Below are positions 42,219 through 49,041 of a DNA stretch of 64,000 nucleotides, in pieces (position 1 is the stretch's first letter; the number at the start of each line of letters is the position of its first letter). Below the pieces are notes generated by a model that searched no databases, was not told where the DNA came from, and saw only the letters and a program-made list of their open reading frames with translations. Source of the stretch: Flavobacterium sp. (GTDB lineage: Bacteria; Bacteroidota; Bacteroidia; Flavobacteriales; Flavobacteriaceae). The stretch lies in the NCBI GenBank assembly GCA_027484725.1, contig JAIXSK010000016.1:310001-374000 (forward strand), given 5' to 3'. The position numbers were made by a program, and so were the translations under genes.

Positions 42219-42250
42219 TTTTGCACAATGGTTTATTTTTATTTTCTTTG
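42219..42250 (+). promoter_or_regulatory. Promoter of the rpmB operon
   Basis: TTTTG at 42219-42223 and TTTCTTTG at 42243-42250 are 19 bp apart; the -7 box has one mismatch to TAnnTTTG. The leader to rpmB is about 30 bases. Confidence 0.5.
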
Positions 42251-42287
42251 CACCCTCGATTTGAATAACGATTTAAAGATAAAGATA

Positions 42288-42524
42288 ATGTCAAGAGTTT
42301 GTGACCTTACGGGTAAAAGAGCGATGGTAGGGAACAATGTTTCTCACGCGATGAACAAAACCAAAAGAAAGTTTTCGGTTAACTTGGTAAAAAAACGTTT
42401 CTACCTTGCTGAAGAAGATCGTTGGATTACATTGAGAGTAGCTGCTTCTACCATAAAAACAATTAACAAAAACGGAATTGCTGCAGTTTTGAAAAAAGCG
42501 CAAGCAGAAGGATTCATTAAATAA
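42288..42524 (+). CDS. rpmB: 50S ribosomal protein L28
   Basis: A 78-residue basic protein starting [29 protein letters not shown], split here only for length; it matches L28 over its whole length. The start is the ATG at 42288, since an upstream in-frame start at 42228 would lie ahead of the promoter. The single Cys (Cys5) is the only remnant of the zinc-ribbon type. It heads the block rpmB-rpmG-DUF4295-ftsY, which is conserved in Bacteroidetes. Confidence 0.97.
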   Translation: MSRVCDLTGKRAMVGNNVSHAMNKTKRKFSVNLVKKRFYLAEEDRWITLRVAASTIKTINKNGIAAVLKKAQAEGFIK

Positions 42525-42550
42525 TCCGTTCCTAAAAAAAGAATAGCAAG

Positions 42551-42733
42551 ATGGCAAAGAAAGGTAACAGAATTCAAGTTATTTTAGAGTGTACTGAGCA
42601 CAAAACTTCTGGTGTTCCAGGAACGTCTCGTTACATCACTACTAAAAACAAAAAAAACACTCCGGATAGATTAGAAATCAAAAAATTCAATCCCATCCTT
42701 AAAAGAGTAACCGTTCACAAAGAAATTAAGTAA
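42551..42733 (+). CDS. rpmG: 50S ribosomal protein L33
   Basis: A 60-residue protein matching bacterial L33: [37 protein letters not shown] and ELKKFNP-like [10 protein letters not shown]. It has only one Cys (residue 14), so it is the zinc-free (C-minus) type. It follows rpmB by 26 bp and precedes the DUF4295 gene by 43 bp in the same operon. Confidence 0.97.
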
Positions 42734-42776
42734 TTCGGAATTTTTAACCATAAAAATTTCCTAAACAATATAAGTC

Positions 42777-42929
42777 ATGGCAAAGAAAACCGTTGCAACT
42801 TTACAAACCGCTTCTAAGAGATTATCTAAAGCCATCAAAATGGTAAAATCTCCAAAGACCGGCGCTTACACATTTGTTGAAGCGATTATGGCTCCAGAAG
42901 AGGTAGACGAATTCTTGAAAAAGAAATAA
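42777..42929 (+). CDS. DUF4295 small basic protein
   Basis: A 50-residue protein: MAKKTVATLQTASKRL, then IKMVKSPKTGAYTFVEAIM and a C-terminal PEEVDEFLKKK. It matches the DUF4295 family, found between rpmG and ftsY in Bacteroidetes, and may be a ribosome-associated protein, which is only an inference from context. Basic N-terminus, acidic C-terminal helix. A terminator follows at 42952. Confidence 0.9.
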   Translation: MAKKTVATLQTASKRLSKAIKMVKSPKTGAYTFVEAIMAPEEVDEFLKKK

Positions 42930-42951
42930 TTCGCAAACCACCTATACAGAG

Positions 42952-42980
42952 GCTACTTTCTCACCGAAAGTAGCTTTTTT
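42952..42980 (+). terminator. Rho-independent terminator after the rpmB-rpmG-DUF4295 genes
   Basis: GCTACTTTC pairs perfectly with GAAAGTAGC around TCACC; six Ts follow. Confidence 0.93.
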
Positions 42981-43011
42981 GTTTTATATTTGTTTCGCTC
43001 AATTTTAAGTT

Positions 43012-43155
43012 GGGCAGCTATTCCGGCTCTTGGCCACAGTCCTCGCTTTTCGCGCGGTGTTGGCACAAAACCATTCGGCTTCTGCTGGTCGCCGCCTTGT
43101 TTTGGCAAACACTTTCGCTCAAAACTGCGGGCTGTCTGCCGCGATCCGGGCTGCA
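43012..43155 (+). repeat. Dispersed structured repeat element, copy 10 (long A')
   Basis: It begins GGGCAGCTATTCCGGC and ends CTGCCGCGATCCGGGCTGCA. The ends match copy 1, but the interior is about 60 bp longer and forms a GC-rich structure. It lies between the terminator and ftsY and would yield a false N-terminal extension of FtsY if read through. Confidence 0.75.
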
Positions 43156-43176
43156 TTAGTACTAAAATCAAACAAT

Positions 43177-44157
43177 ATGTCATTTTTTAAACGCATATTC
43201 TCTTCAGAAAAAAGAGAAACCACTTTTACCGAAGAAGCCAAAGAAACCCTCGACAAAGGTTTAGAAAAATCAAAAACTTCTTTTTTTACCAAGCTCACCA
43301 AAGCTATTGCGGGCAAATCAAAAGTAGATGACGAAGTTCTAGATAACCTCGAAGAAATTCTCGTTACTTCTGACGTGGGTGTTGAAACCACACTCAAAAT
43401 CATTCAGCGCATTGAGAAGCGCGTTTCTGAAGACAAATACCTCGGTACCGATGAACTCAACCTCATTTTACGACAAGAAATTTCAGGCTTGCTTTCAGAA
43501 ACCAATTCCGGCGAGGCGACTGAGTTTACCATTCCGCAAGACAAACATCCGTATGTAATCATGATTGTAGGGGTCAACGGTGTGGGCAAAACCACCACCA
43601 TCGGAAAACTCGCGCATCAGTTTAAAAATCAAGGGTACAAAGTTGTTCTAGGCGCTGCCGATACATTTCGCGCCGCTGCGATTGATCAGTTGCAAATTTG
43701 GGCTGATCGCGTAGGCGTTCCACTTGTAAAACAACAAATGGGCAGTGATCCGGCATCGGTAGCTTTTGATACTTTACAAAGTGCCGTGGCGCAAAATGCC
43801 GATGTGGTGATTATTGATACGGCTGGTCGTTTGCACAACAAAGCGCACCTAATGGGCGAATTGTCTAAAGTAAAACGCGTCATGCAAAAAATCCAAGAAG
43901 ATGCACCGCATGAAGTTTTACTGGTGCTCGATGGTTCCACCGGGCAAAACGCTTTTGAACAAGCCAAACAGTTTACCGCTGCTACCGAAGTCACTTCGCT
44001 CGCGGTCACCAAACTCGACGGAACGGCCAAAGGTGGCGTGGTGATTGGAATTTCAGATCAATTTCAAATACCCGTTAAATATATCGGTGTAGGCGAAGGT
44101 ATCAATGATTTGCAAGTGTTTAATAAATACGAATTCGTCGATTCATTCTTTAAATAA
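43177..44157 (+). CDS. ftsY: Signal recognition particle receptor FtsY
   Basis: FtsY is the membrane receptor GTPase that docks the SRP-ribosome complex. The 326-residue protein starts MSFFKRIFSSEK and has a short basic N-terminus, the helical N domain (about 40-105) and the G domain with GVNGVGKTT (132-140), DTFRAAA, DTAGR and TKLDGTAKGG. The A domain is short, as in other Bacteroidetes. The start is taken at 43177; an upstream in-frame start at 43030 would read through a repeat element and the terminator region. A terminator follows. Confidence 0.97.
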   Translation: MSFFKRIFSSEKRETTFTEEAKETLDKGLEKSKTSFFTKLTKAIAGKSKVDDEVLDNLEEILVTSDVGVETTLKIIQRIEKRVSEDKYLGTDELNLILRQEISGLLSETNSGEATEFTIPQDKHPYVIMIVGVNGVGKTTTIGKLAHQFKNQGYKVVLGAADTFRAAAIDQLQIWADRVGVPLVKQQMGSDPASVAFDTLQSAVAQNADVVIIDTAGRLHNKAHLMGELSKVKRVMQKIQEDAPHEVLLVLDGSTGQNAFEQAKQFTAATEVTSLAVTKLDGTAKGGVVIGISDQFQIPVKYIGVGEGINDLQVFNKYEFVDSFFK

Positions 44158-44182
44158 ATCCAACGATATTTTATAGAGAAAG

Positions 44183-44213
44183 AGGACATCATTGTATTTT
44201 GATGTCCTTTTTT
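44183..44213 (+). terminator. Rho-independent terminator of ftsY
   Basis: AGGACATCA pairs with TGATGTCCT around an 8-base loop, followed by six Ts. Confidence 0.92.
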
Positions 44214-44251
44214 GATTTAAATTAGAGGCTCGATTCAGATTCAAAAAGTCC

Positions 44252-44692
44252 ATGAAAAAATTGCTGTATTCACTGGTTGTTTTATTCGTTTTAAGTGCGT
44301 GTCAACCTAGCGCAAAACTTGCTGATTTGCCTAAAATCAATGGTTATTGGGAAATCAGTTCGGTTGAATTTCCTGATGGCAACCACAAAGATTACAGCAT
44401 CAATGAATCATTTGATTATTTCAATTTCAAAAATCAAAAAGGCTATCGCAAAAAAGTGATGCCGCAACTTGACGGTACTTTTCTCACCAATGATTTGTCA
44501 GAGTCTATCGTTGCACAAGAAAAAGACGGGAAACTCATTTTGAACTGTAAAACGGCCTATGCTCAGTGGCAAGAAACCATCCTGACATTGACCGATCAAG
44601 AACTCGTGATTGAAAACGATTCGCACAAAAAATATCACTATAAAAAAGCACAACCCATTAACCTGATTCCGCATGAGCAAAAGACTAAGTAA
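44252..44692 (+). CDS. Lipoprotein of unknown function (lipocalin-like)
   Basis: A 146-residue lipoprotein: signal peptide with lipobox LSAC, so Cys17 is the lipidated residue. The mature part opens with LPKINGYWEISSVEFPDG and has alternating strands as in a small beta-barrel of lipocalin-like type. The function is not known. Its 3' end overlaps the DUF721 gene by 20 bp, which suggests translational coupling. Confidence 0.75.
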   Translation: MKKLLYSLVVLFVLSACQPSAKLADLPKINGYWEISSVEFPDGNHKDYSINESFDYFNFKNQKGYRKKVMPQLDGTFLTNDLSESIVAQEKDGKLILNCKTAYAQWQETILTLTDQELVIENDSHKKYHYKKAQPINLIPHEQKTK

Positions 44693-44969
44693 CGAGAATT
44701 CGGTAGGCGAGGTGCTCAAGCAAATCATCTCGACCCACAAACTTGAATCGGGGATGAATCAAATTGCAGTGGCCGATGCTTGGAAGTCACTCATGGGCAA
44801 TGGAGTAAATACCTATACCAAACAAGTCACACTCAAAGGCAGCGTTTTGTATGTTGATTTGACTTCGGCGGTTTTGCGTGAAGAACTCAGTTACGGCAAA
44901 GACAAAATCATCCGCATGATTAATGATGAGCTTGGGCAAGAAGTGGTCAAGCAAGTAATTTTGAGGTGA
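44673..44969 (+). CDS. DUF721 family protein
   Basis: A 98-residue protein of DUF721 (DciA/YdaP-like). The typical features are SVGEVLKQIISTHKLESGMNQ, IAVADAWKSLMGNGVNTYTKQ, and the C-terminal SAVLREELSYGKDKIIRMIN. Related DciA proteins load DnaB in bacteria that lack DnaC, so a role in replication is possible, but not established for this short form. It overlaps the lipoprotein gene by 20 bp and is followed by a bidirectional terminator shared with ndk. Confidence 0.85.
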   Translation: MSKRLSNENSVGEVLKQIISTHKLESGMNQIAVADAWKSLMGNGVNTYTKQVTLKGSVLYVDLTSAVLREELSYGKDKIIRMINDELGQEVVKQVILR

Positions 44970-45015
44970 TTTTAGATTTTAAGACGGTATGATTTTAAGA
45001 TTATTACATATATTC

Positions 45016-45052
45016 AAAAAAAATCCCGTTCTGTTGAGAACGGGATTTTTTT
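45016..45052. terminator. Bidirectional terminator between DUF721 and ndk
   Basis: AAATCCCGTTCT pairs perfectly with AGAACGGGATTT around GTTG, with an A-run on the left and Ts on the right, so it works for both convergent genes. Confidence 0.93.
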
Positions 45053-45116
45053 GTCTTAAGCTAAGTGTGTCTAACTTCTAAAGCCTAAAAATTGTGTCTT
45101 AAGCACAAAGTATTTT

Positions 45117-45536
45117 TTAGAATTGCTCTCTTCCGGCAAAGTGAAATGCACCTTCAATAGCAGCGTTCTCATCAGAGTCTGAACCGTGAACTGCATTTTC
45201 ACCGATAGAGGTTGCATATTTTTTACGGATGGTTCCTTCAGCAGCTTCAGCCGGGTTGGTAGCGCCAATTAGAGTTCTGAAATCTTCTACCGCATTGTCT
45301 TTTTCAAGAATAGCCGCTACAATCGGACCACGCGTCATAAATTCTACTAATTCACCAAAGAAAGGTCTTGCAGCGTGTACTGCGTAGAATTTTTGAGCAT
45401 CTGCAACAGTCAATTGCGTTAATTTCATTGCTACGATTCTGAAACCACCTTCAGTAATCATATTTAAAATTCCACCGATGTGTCCTTTTTCAACCGCATC
45501 GGGTTTAATCATGGTAAAAGTTCTGTTTCCAGCCAT
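45117..45536 (-). CDS. ndk: Nucleoside diphosphate kinase
   Basis: NDK transfers the terminal phosphate of ATP to other (d)NDPs. The 139-residue enzyme has the N-terminal [13 protein letters not shown], the Kpn-loop region and active-site His117 in NAVHGSDS, followed by [11 protein letters not shown]. The length is typical. A perfect -7 box TATTTTTG lies at 45598-45591, 55 bp upstream of the start. The shared terminator lies at its 3' side. Confidence 0.97.
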   Translation of the reverse strand: MAGNRTFTMIKPDAVEKGHIGGILNMITEGGFRIVAMKLTQLTVADAQKFYAVHAARPFFGELVEFMTRGPIVAAILEKDNAVEDFRTLIGATNPAEAAEGTIRKKYATSIGENAVHGSDSDENAAIEGAFHFAGREQF

Positions 45537-45645
45537 TTTTATTGTATTTAATTTTGTTTTCGTAATGGGCTATATGCCTTAAATCGGGTGCAAAAATAAT
45601 ATTAATAATCGATTTCTAAAACCTTTGCAGTGAATATAAAATAAA

Positions 45646-45669
45646 AATCCCCGATAAATACCGGGGATT
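45646..45669 (-). terminator. Terminator of the SusE-like T9SS gene
   Basis: On the minus strand AATCCCCG pairs with CGGGGATT around an 8-base loop, then TTTTATTTT. Confidence 0.85.
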
Positions 45670-45693
45670 CTTATTTATGAAAAAACTCAAAAA

Positions 45694-47154
45694 TTAGTTT
45701 TTCATCAACTTAACAGTTTCAGTACCGTTAGCAGTTGAAATTTTTGCGATGTACAAACCGTTTGCTAAGTTTGAAGCATCAACATTAGCTGTTATGGCTT
45801 TTGGAGCTACAGTAGCAACTGTTTTTCCTAATACATCAACAATTTGAATCGAAACGATTTCTTTGTTTGCAGATGTAAAGTTCCACACACCAGAAGTTGG
45901 GTTTGGAGAAACAATAAAGTTTGACTTATTGAATGTATTTGTAGCAAAAGGAACATCAAACATATATGCACCAGTTACTCTGTCAAAAGTTACACTGTAA
46001 TCACCAGCAACGGTAGCAATGTTAGCTCCACCTTGAGTGGCTATTCCAGCTGGGAAATCAGCAGCCCCCCAGTTCACAGCCCAGTCATTGTTTTGACGGA
46101 ATTTAGCACCGCCATTTAAAAGTGTTATGCTAGAAAGTGTATACACTTTACCATCAACAGTAGTTAATTGTGCAGCATCAATTTCACCTGGAGTTCCTGT
46201 TGGCCATCCACCTGGAGTACCATCACCAACTATAGCAATGGTAGGGAAGAAGAAATTATATGCACCTGTAGTCAAGTTAAAAGTTACTGAATAAGTACCT
46301 GAAGCACCTACAGGAATGTTTCCACCTGTGGTTGTAGCAATACCTGACGGCCAATCAGGACCTCCGTAATTTGGAAGCGACCAATTGTTACCAGTTCTAA
46401 ATTTTAATTCGTTGCTTCCCGGAGTTCCATCAAGGGTTACTGTTGCAGTATACAAAATACCATCATTGGTGGTCATGTTTACTTCATGAGTTTCATCCCA
46501 ACCACCTAAAGCACTACCAATAATACTGATTACCGGATAAATTGGAGCAGCTACAAACGAATATGTACCAGATGATAAATCAATTGTTACTGAAGTATAT
46601 CCTCCACCAACAACCGGAATGTTGTCAGAAGCGCCAGACAATGTTCCTGTTGGGAAAGAATTTTCTCCTAACAAAACACCATCAATGTCAAATTGACCAT
46701 TACCATCAAGCAAAGTCACATTACTTGCTGTATAAACAATACCATCGGTTGTAATCATATTAATACCTGCAGCATCACTAACAGCTGAACCTACCAACTT
46801 AACTACCGGAATTGGAGCACCGCCGCTAAATACATATTCGCCAGTGTTTTCGTTGAAGGTAATGTCATAAGTTCCGGCAATAGCTGTAATGTTCGGCCCG
46901 TCTTGAACTCCTGTACCTGTTGGGAAACCAACAGCACCCCAGTTTACAGCCCAAGCCAAATCTTTTCTGAATTTGAATTCACCACCAGGCATAGTGAAAC
47001 CTGATAGGGTCCAAATACCGCCACCGTTGTCATTCATGACAATATCAAATCCGTCGCCCCAACCACCTGCAGCTCCGGGACCTGTCATTGAAACTTGCGC
47101 TTGTGAGGTCCAGCCAAAGAACACAAGTAATAATAAAAGTAATTTTGTTTTCAT
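45694..47154 (-). CDS. SusE/SusF-like starch-binding protein with T9SS tail
   Basis: A 486-residue secreted protein. A signal peptide (1-19, ending SQAQ) is followed by four tandem modules of about 95 residues (about 20-110, 112-200, 202-300 and 301-400), each ending in a TYDITFNENTGEYVF-like strand pair and three of them with WAVNWG or NWSLPNYGG-type aromatic binding sites, as in SusE/SusF/CBM-like domains. A T9SS sorting tail (about 412-486) follows, not a lipobox, so the protein is sent out by type IX. The likely role is binding of starch or maltodextrin at the surface. A LacI-type palindrome lies 82 bp upstream of the start. Module 2 lacks the WxxNWG site. Confidence 0.85.
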   Translation of the reverse strand: MKTKLLLLLLVFFGWTSQAQVSMTGPGAAGGWGDGFDIVMNDNGGGIWTLSGFTMPGGEFKFRKDLAWAVNWGAVGFPTGTGVQDGPNITAIAGTYDITFNENTGEYVFSGGAPIPVVKLVGSAVSDAAGINMITTDGIVYTASNVTLLDGNGQFDIDGVLLGENSFPTGTLSGASDNIPVVGGGYTSVTIDLSSGTYSFVAAPIYPVISIIGSALGGWDETHEVNMTTNDGILYTATVTLDGTPGSNELKFRTGNNWSLPNYGGPDWPSGIATTTGGNIPVGASGTYSVTFNLTTGAYNFFFPTIAIVGDGTPGGWPTGTPGEIDAAQLTTVDGKVYTLSSITLLNGGAKFRQNNDWAVNWGAADFPAGIATQGGANIATVAGDYSVTFDRVTGAYMFDVPFATNTFNKSNFIVSPNPTSGVWNFTSANKEIVSIQIVDVLGKTVATVAPKAITANVDASNLANGLYIAKISTANGTETVKLMKN

Positions 47155-47235
47155 AATTTTTGAGTTAAAAAATTTTTACAACGCTAATTTAAGGTAAAAA
47201 AAACTGTGATAGTTCAGAACAAACCTTAAAAAAAC

Positions 47236-47255
47236 ACACGAAAACGTTTTCGTGT
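47236..47255. promoter_or_regulatory. LacI-family operator upstream of the SusE-like gene
   Basis: ACACGAAAACGTTTTCGTGT is a 20-bp perfect palindrome with the ACGnAAACGTTTnCGT pattern of LacI/PurR/CcpA-type regulators. It lies 82 bp upstream of the start codon of a sugar-binding protein gene, where a sugar-responsive regulator would be expected to act. The regulator gene is not in the window. Confidence 0.65.
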
Positions 47256-47333
47256 TGAAAAGATTATTAATTACCTGACAAATTGTAAATTATAAGCCTA
47301 CCAAATATCCGATTTTGTTGTAGTTACTTGTAC

Positions 47334-48923
47334 TTATACTAATTTTAAAATGGTAAAATTATGACTCAACGGATCTAATCTCCCGATCAATTCGGTAATC
47401 AGTGCATCGCCATAGGCTATATAAAACTCTGAAAAATTCGTTTGTCTTTCTTGTAAACCTTTGTTCGGAAACAATTCGTTTTGCAATGCTACAACTCTGT
47501 CCAGTTGATCTTTGTGTTTGCGCTTTTGGGCTTTGAGTAATCTTTTTTCAAGTTGTTCTAAACCTTTGATTTGTTTGGCTTCTTGCGCTTTTACGGCACC
47601 AGTAAATGAGGTGTCTGTTTTTTTAGCCAATTGGTACAGATAATGAAATTGTGTTCTGAGGTAGTCTTTTTGAATTGACAACTCAATCGGAAATTCAGAG
47701 ATGGCTATGGTTTTAAGATGAATCAAATCATTTTGCTTTTGAAATAAATCCTGCCAAGTAAGTGCTAATTTGTCTGCTTTTTGAGCTTGTTTTTCAGTTG
47801 CCAACAAAACAGAATTTCGCAACAGCAAAATTGGAAACGGAACGCCAAATGCTTCGAAATTAGATTTAAGTTGAAGCCAATAAGCCAATTCACCGCCGCC
47901 GCCTATGTAGCATAAATTAGGCAAAATTACTTCTTCGTATAAAGGCCTGAGCAAAACGTTCGGACTGAATTTTTCGGGATGATTCTTTAATTCTTCAAGG
48001 ATTTCTTCTTTTGTAAAAGAAATATTCGTTTCATGAATTTTGTAGATTCCACCCTCTAGTACAATACGTTCTCGTAAATCATCTTCTAAATAAAACAAAT
48101 TAATAGCACGCGGATTTACCTGAACCAAGTAATTTTTGAGTTTGAGATTCGTATCTGAAACTTGCCGGTTGGTTGGTTGTTCTAAAAGTTCTTTTTGGGC
48201 ATATGGAACAAATAATTGTTTGAGTGATGCGCAATCAGCATCCAAAATAACCAAACCGTATTTTCCGAAGATTTGATGCGCCAAATAACGCGTGGCATCG
48301 GCCAAGTTGTTGTGGTTGAGATATGCTTCATGAAACCATTTTTTGATTTGCTGGGCATTTTGACCCTGTCCGATTTCTTGTGCAAAAACTTGGTAAACCT
48401 TCTCTAAACCATGCGTTGAAAGACGGCCAACAGGCCCAGAAGCCTCTTTGTTCCAGCGAATTTTTTTACCTTGGTAATTAAAGAAACTAATTTCTTCAAA
48501 ATCATGGTCTTCAGTGGCCATCCAATATATAGGTACAAAATTTTGCGCCGGAAATTGTTCTTTAAGTTCTTGGCACAAATTGATGGCCGAAATAATTTTA
48601 TACAAAAAATACAAGGGCCCGGTAAACAAATTTAACTGATGTCCGGTGGTGATGGTAAAGGTATTTTCATGCGCAAGCAATTCAATGTTTTTGATGCTCT
48701 CAGGTGCATTCAATTGCTTGTATTGTTTTTTGAGTTCATCTACCAAAACAGCTCTGGTTGAAGCAGAAAAGTGTTGTTTTTTCTCTGAAATTTGTGCTTT
48801 GAACCCTTCAAAATCCGGATAATTATTATAAAGCGATTGAACAGCGGTTGATTGATTGAGATAGTCCACGATGAGCGGTGTGAAATAACCTGATTCTTGA
48901 TAACTGATACAGTCGCTGGGCAT
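47334..48923 (-). CDS. bshC: Bacillithiol biosynthesis cysteine-adding enzyme BshC
   Basis: BshC joins cysteine to glucosaminyl-malate, the last step of bacillithiol synthesis. The 529-residue protein has the Rossmann-like core (TFTITTGHQLNLFTGPLYFLYKI, YWMATEDHDFEEI) and the long C-terminal coiled coil (about 400-470, EKRLLKAQKRKHKDQ). Length and motifs fit the family. BshA and BshB are not in the window. It stands alone on the minus strand next to the divergent radical SAM gene. Confidence 0.93.
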   Translation of the reverse strand: MPSDCISYQESGYFTPLIVDYLNQSTAVQSLYNNYPDFEGFKAQISEKKQHFSASTRAVLVDELKKQYKQLNAPESIKNIELLAHENTFTITTGHQLNLFTGPLYFLYKIISAINLCQELKEQFPAQNFVPIYWMATEDHDFEEISFFNYQGKKIRWNKEASGPVGRLSTHGLEKVYQVFAQEIGQGQNAQQIKKWFHEAYLNHNNLADATRYLAHQIFGKYGLVILDADCASLKQLFVPYAQKELLEQPTNRQVSDTNLKLKNYLVQVNPRAINLFYLEDDLRERIVLEGGIYKIHETNISFTKEEILEELKNHPEKFSPNVLLRPLYEEVILPNLCYIGGGGELAYWLQLKSNFEAFGVPFPILLLRNSVLLATEKQAQKADKLALTWQDLFQKQNDLIHLKTIAISEFPIELSIQKDYLRTQFHYLYQLAKKTDTSFTGAVKAQEAKQIKGLEQLEKRLLKAQKRKHKDQLDRVVALQNELFPNKGLQERQTNFSEFYIAYGDALITELIGRLDPLSHNFTILKLV

Positions 48924-49041
48924 AATTTATTTTTTGGTAAAAGTAAAAAAATCCAAATTAAGATGATTTGGTTTAACAACTAGTTGTGATGGCCTGTATA
49001 AAATATCGATTTCATTACATTTGTAACAAATCCAAAATCTT

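Noticed and set aside
42777-42929. DUF4295 frame as noise because of its 50 residues
   Set aside because: Kept as a gene: its sequence and its place between rpmG and ftsY match a known Bacteroidetes family.
43030-43176. N-terminal extension of FtsY by 49 residues
   Set aside because: It would read through the structured repeat (copy 10); the conserved FtsY start is MSFFKRIF at 43177.
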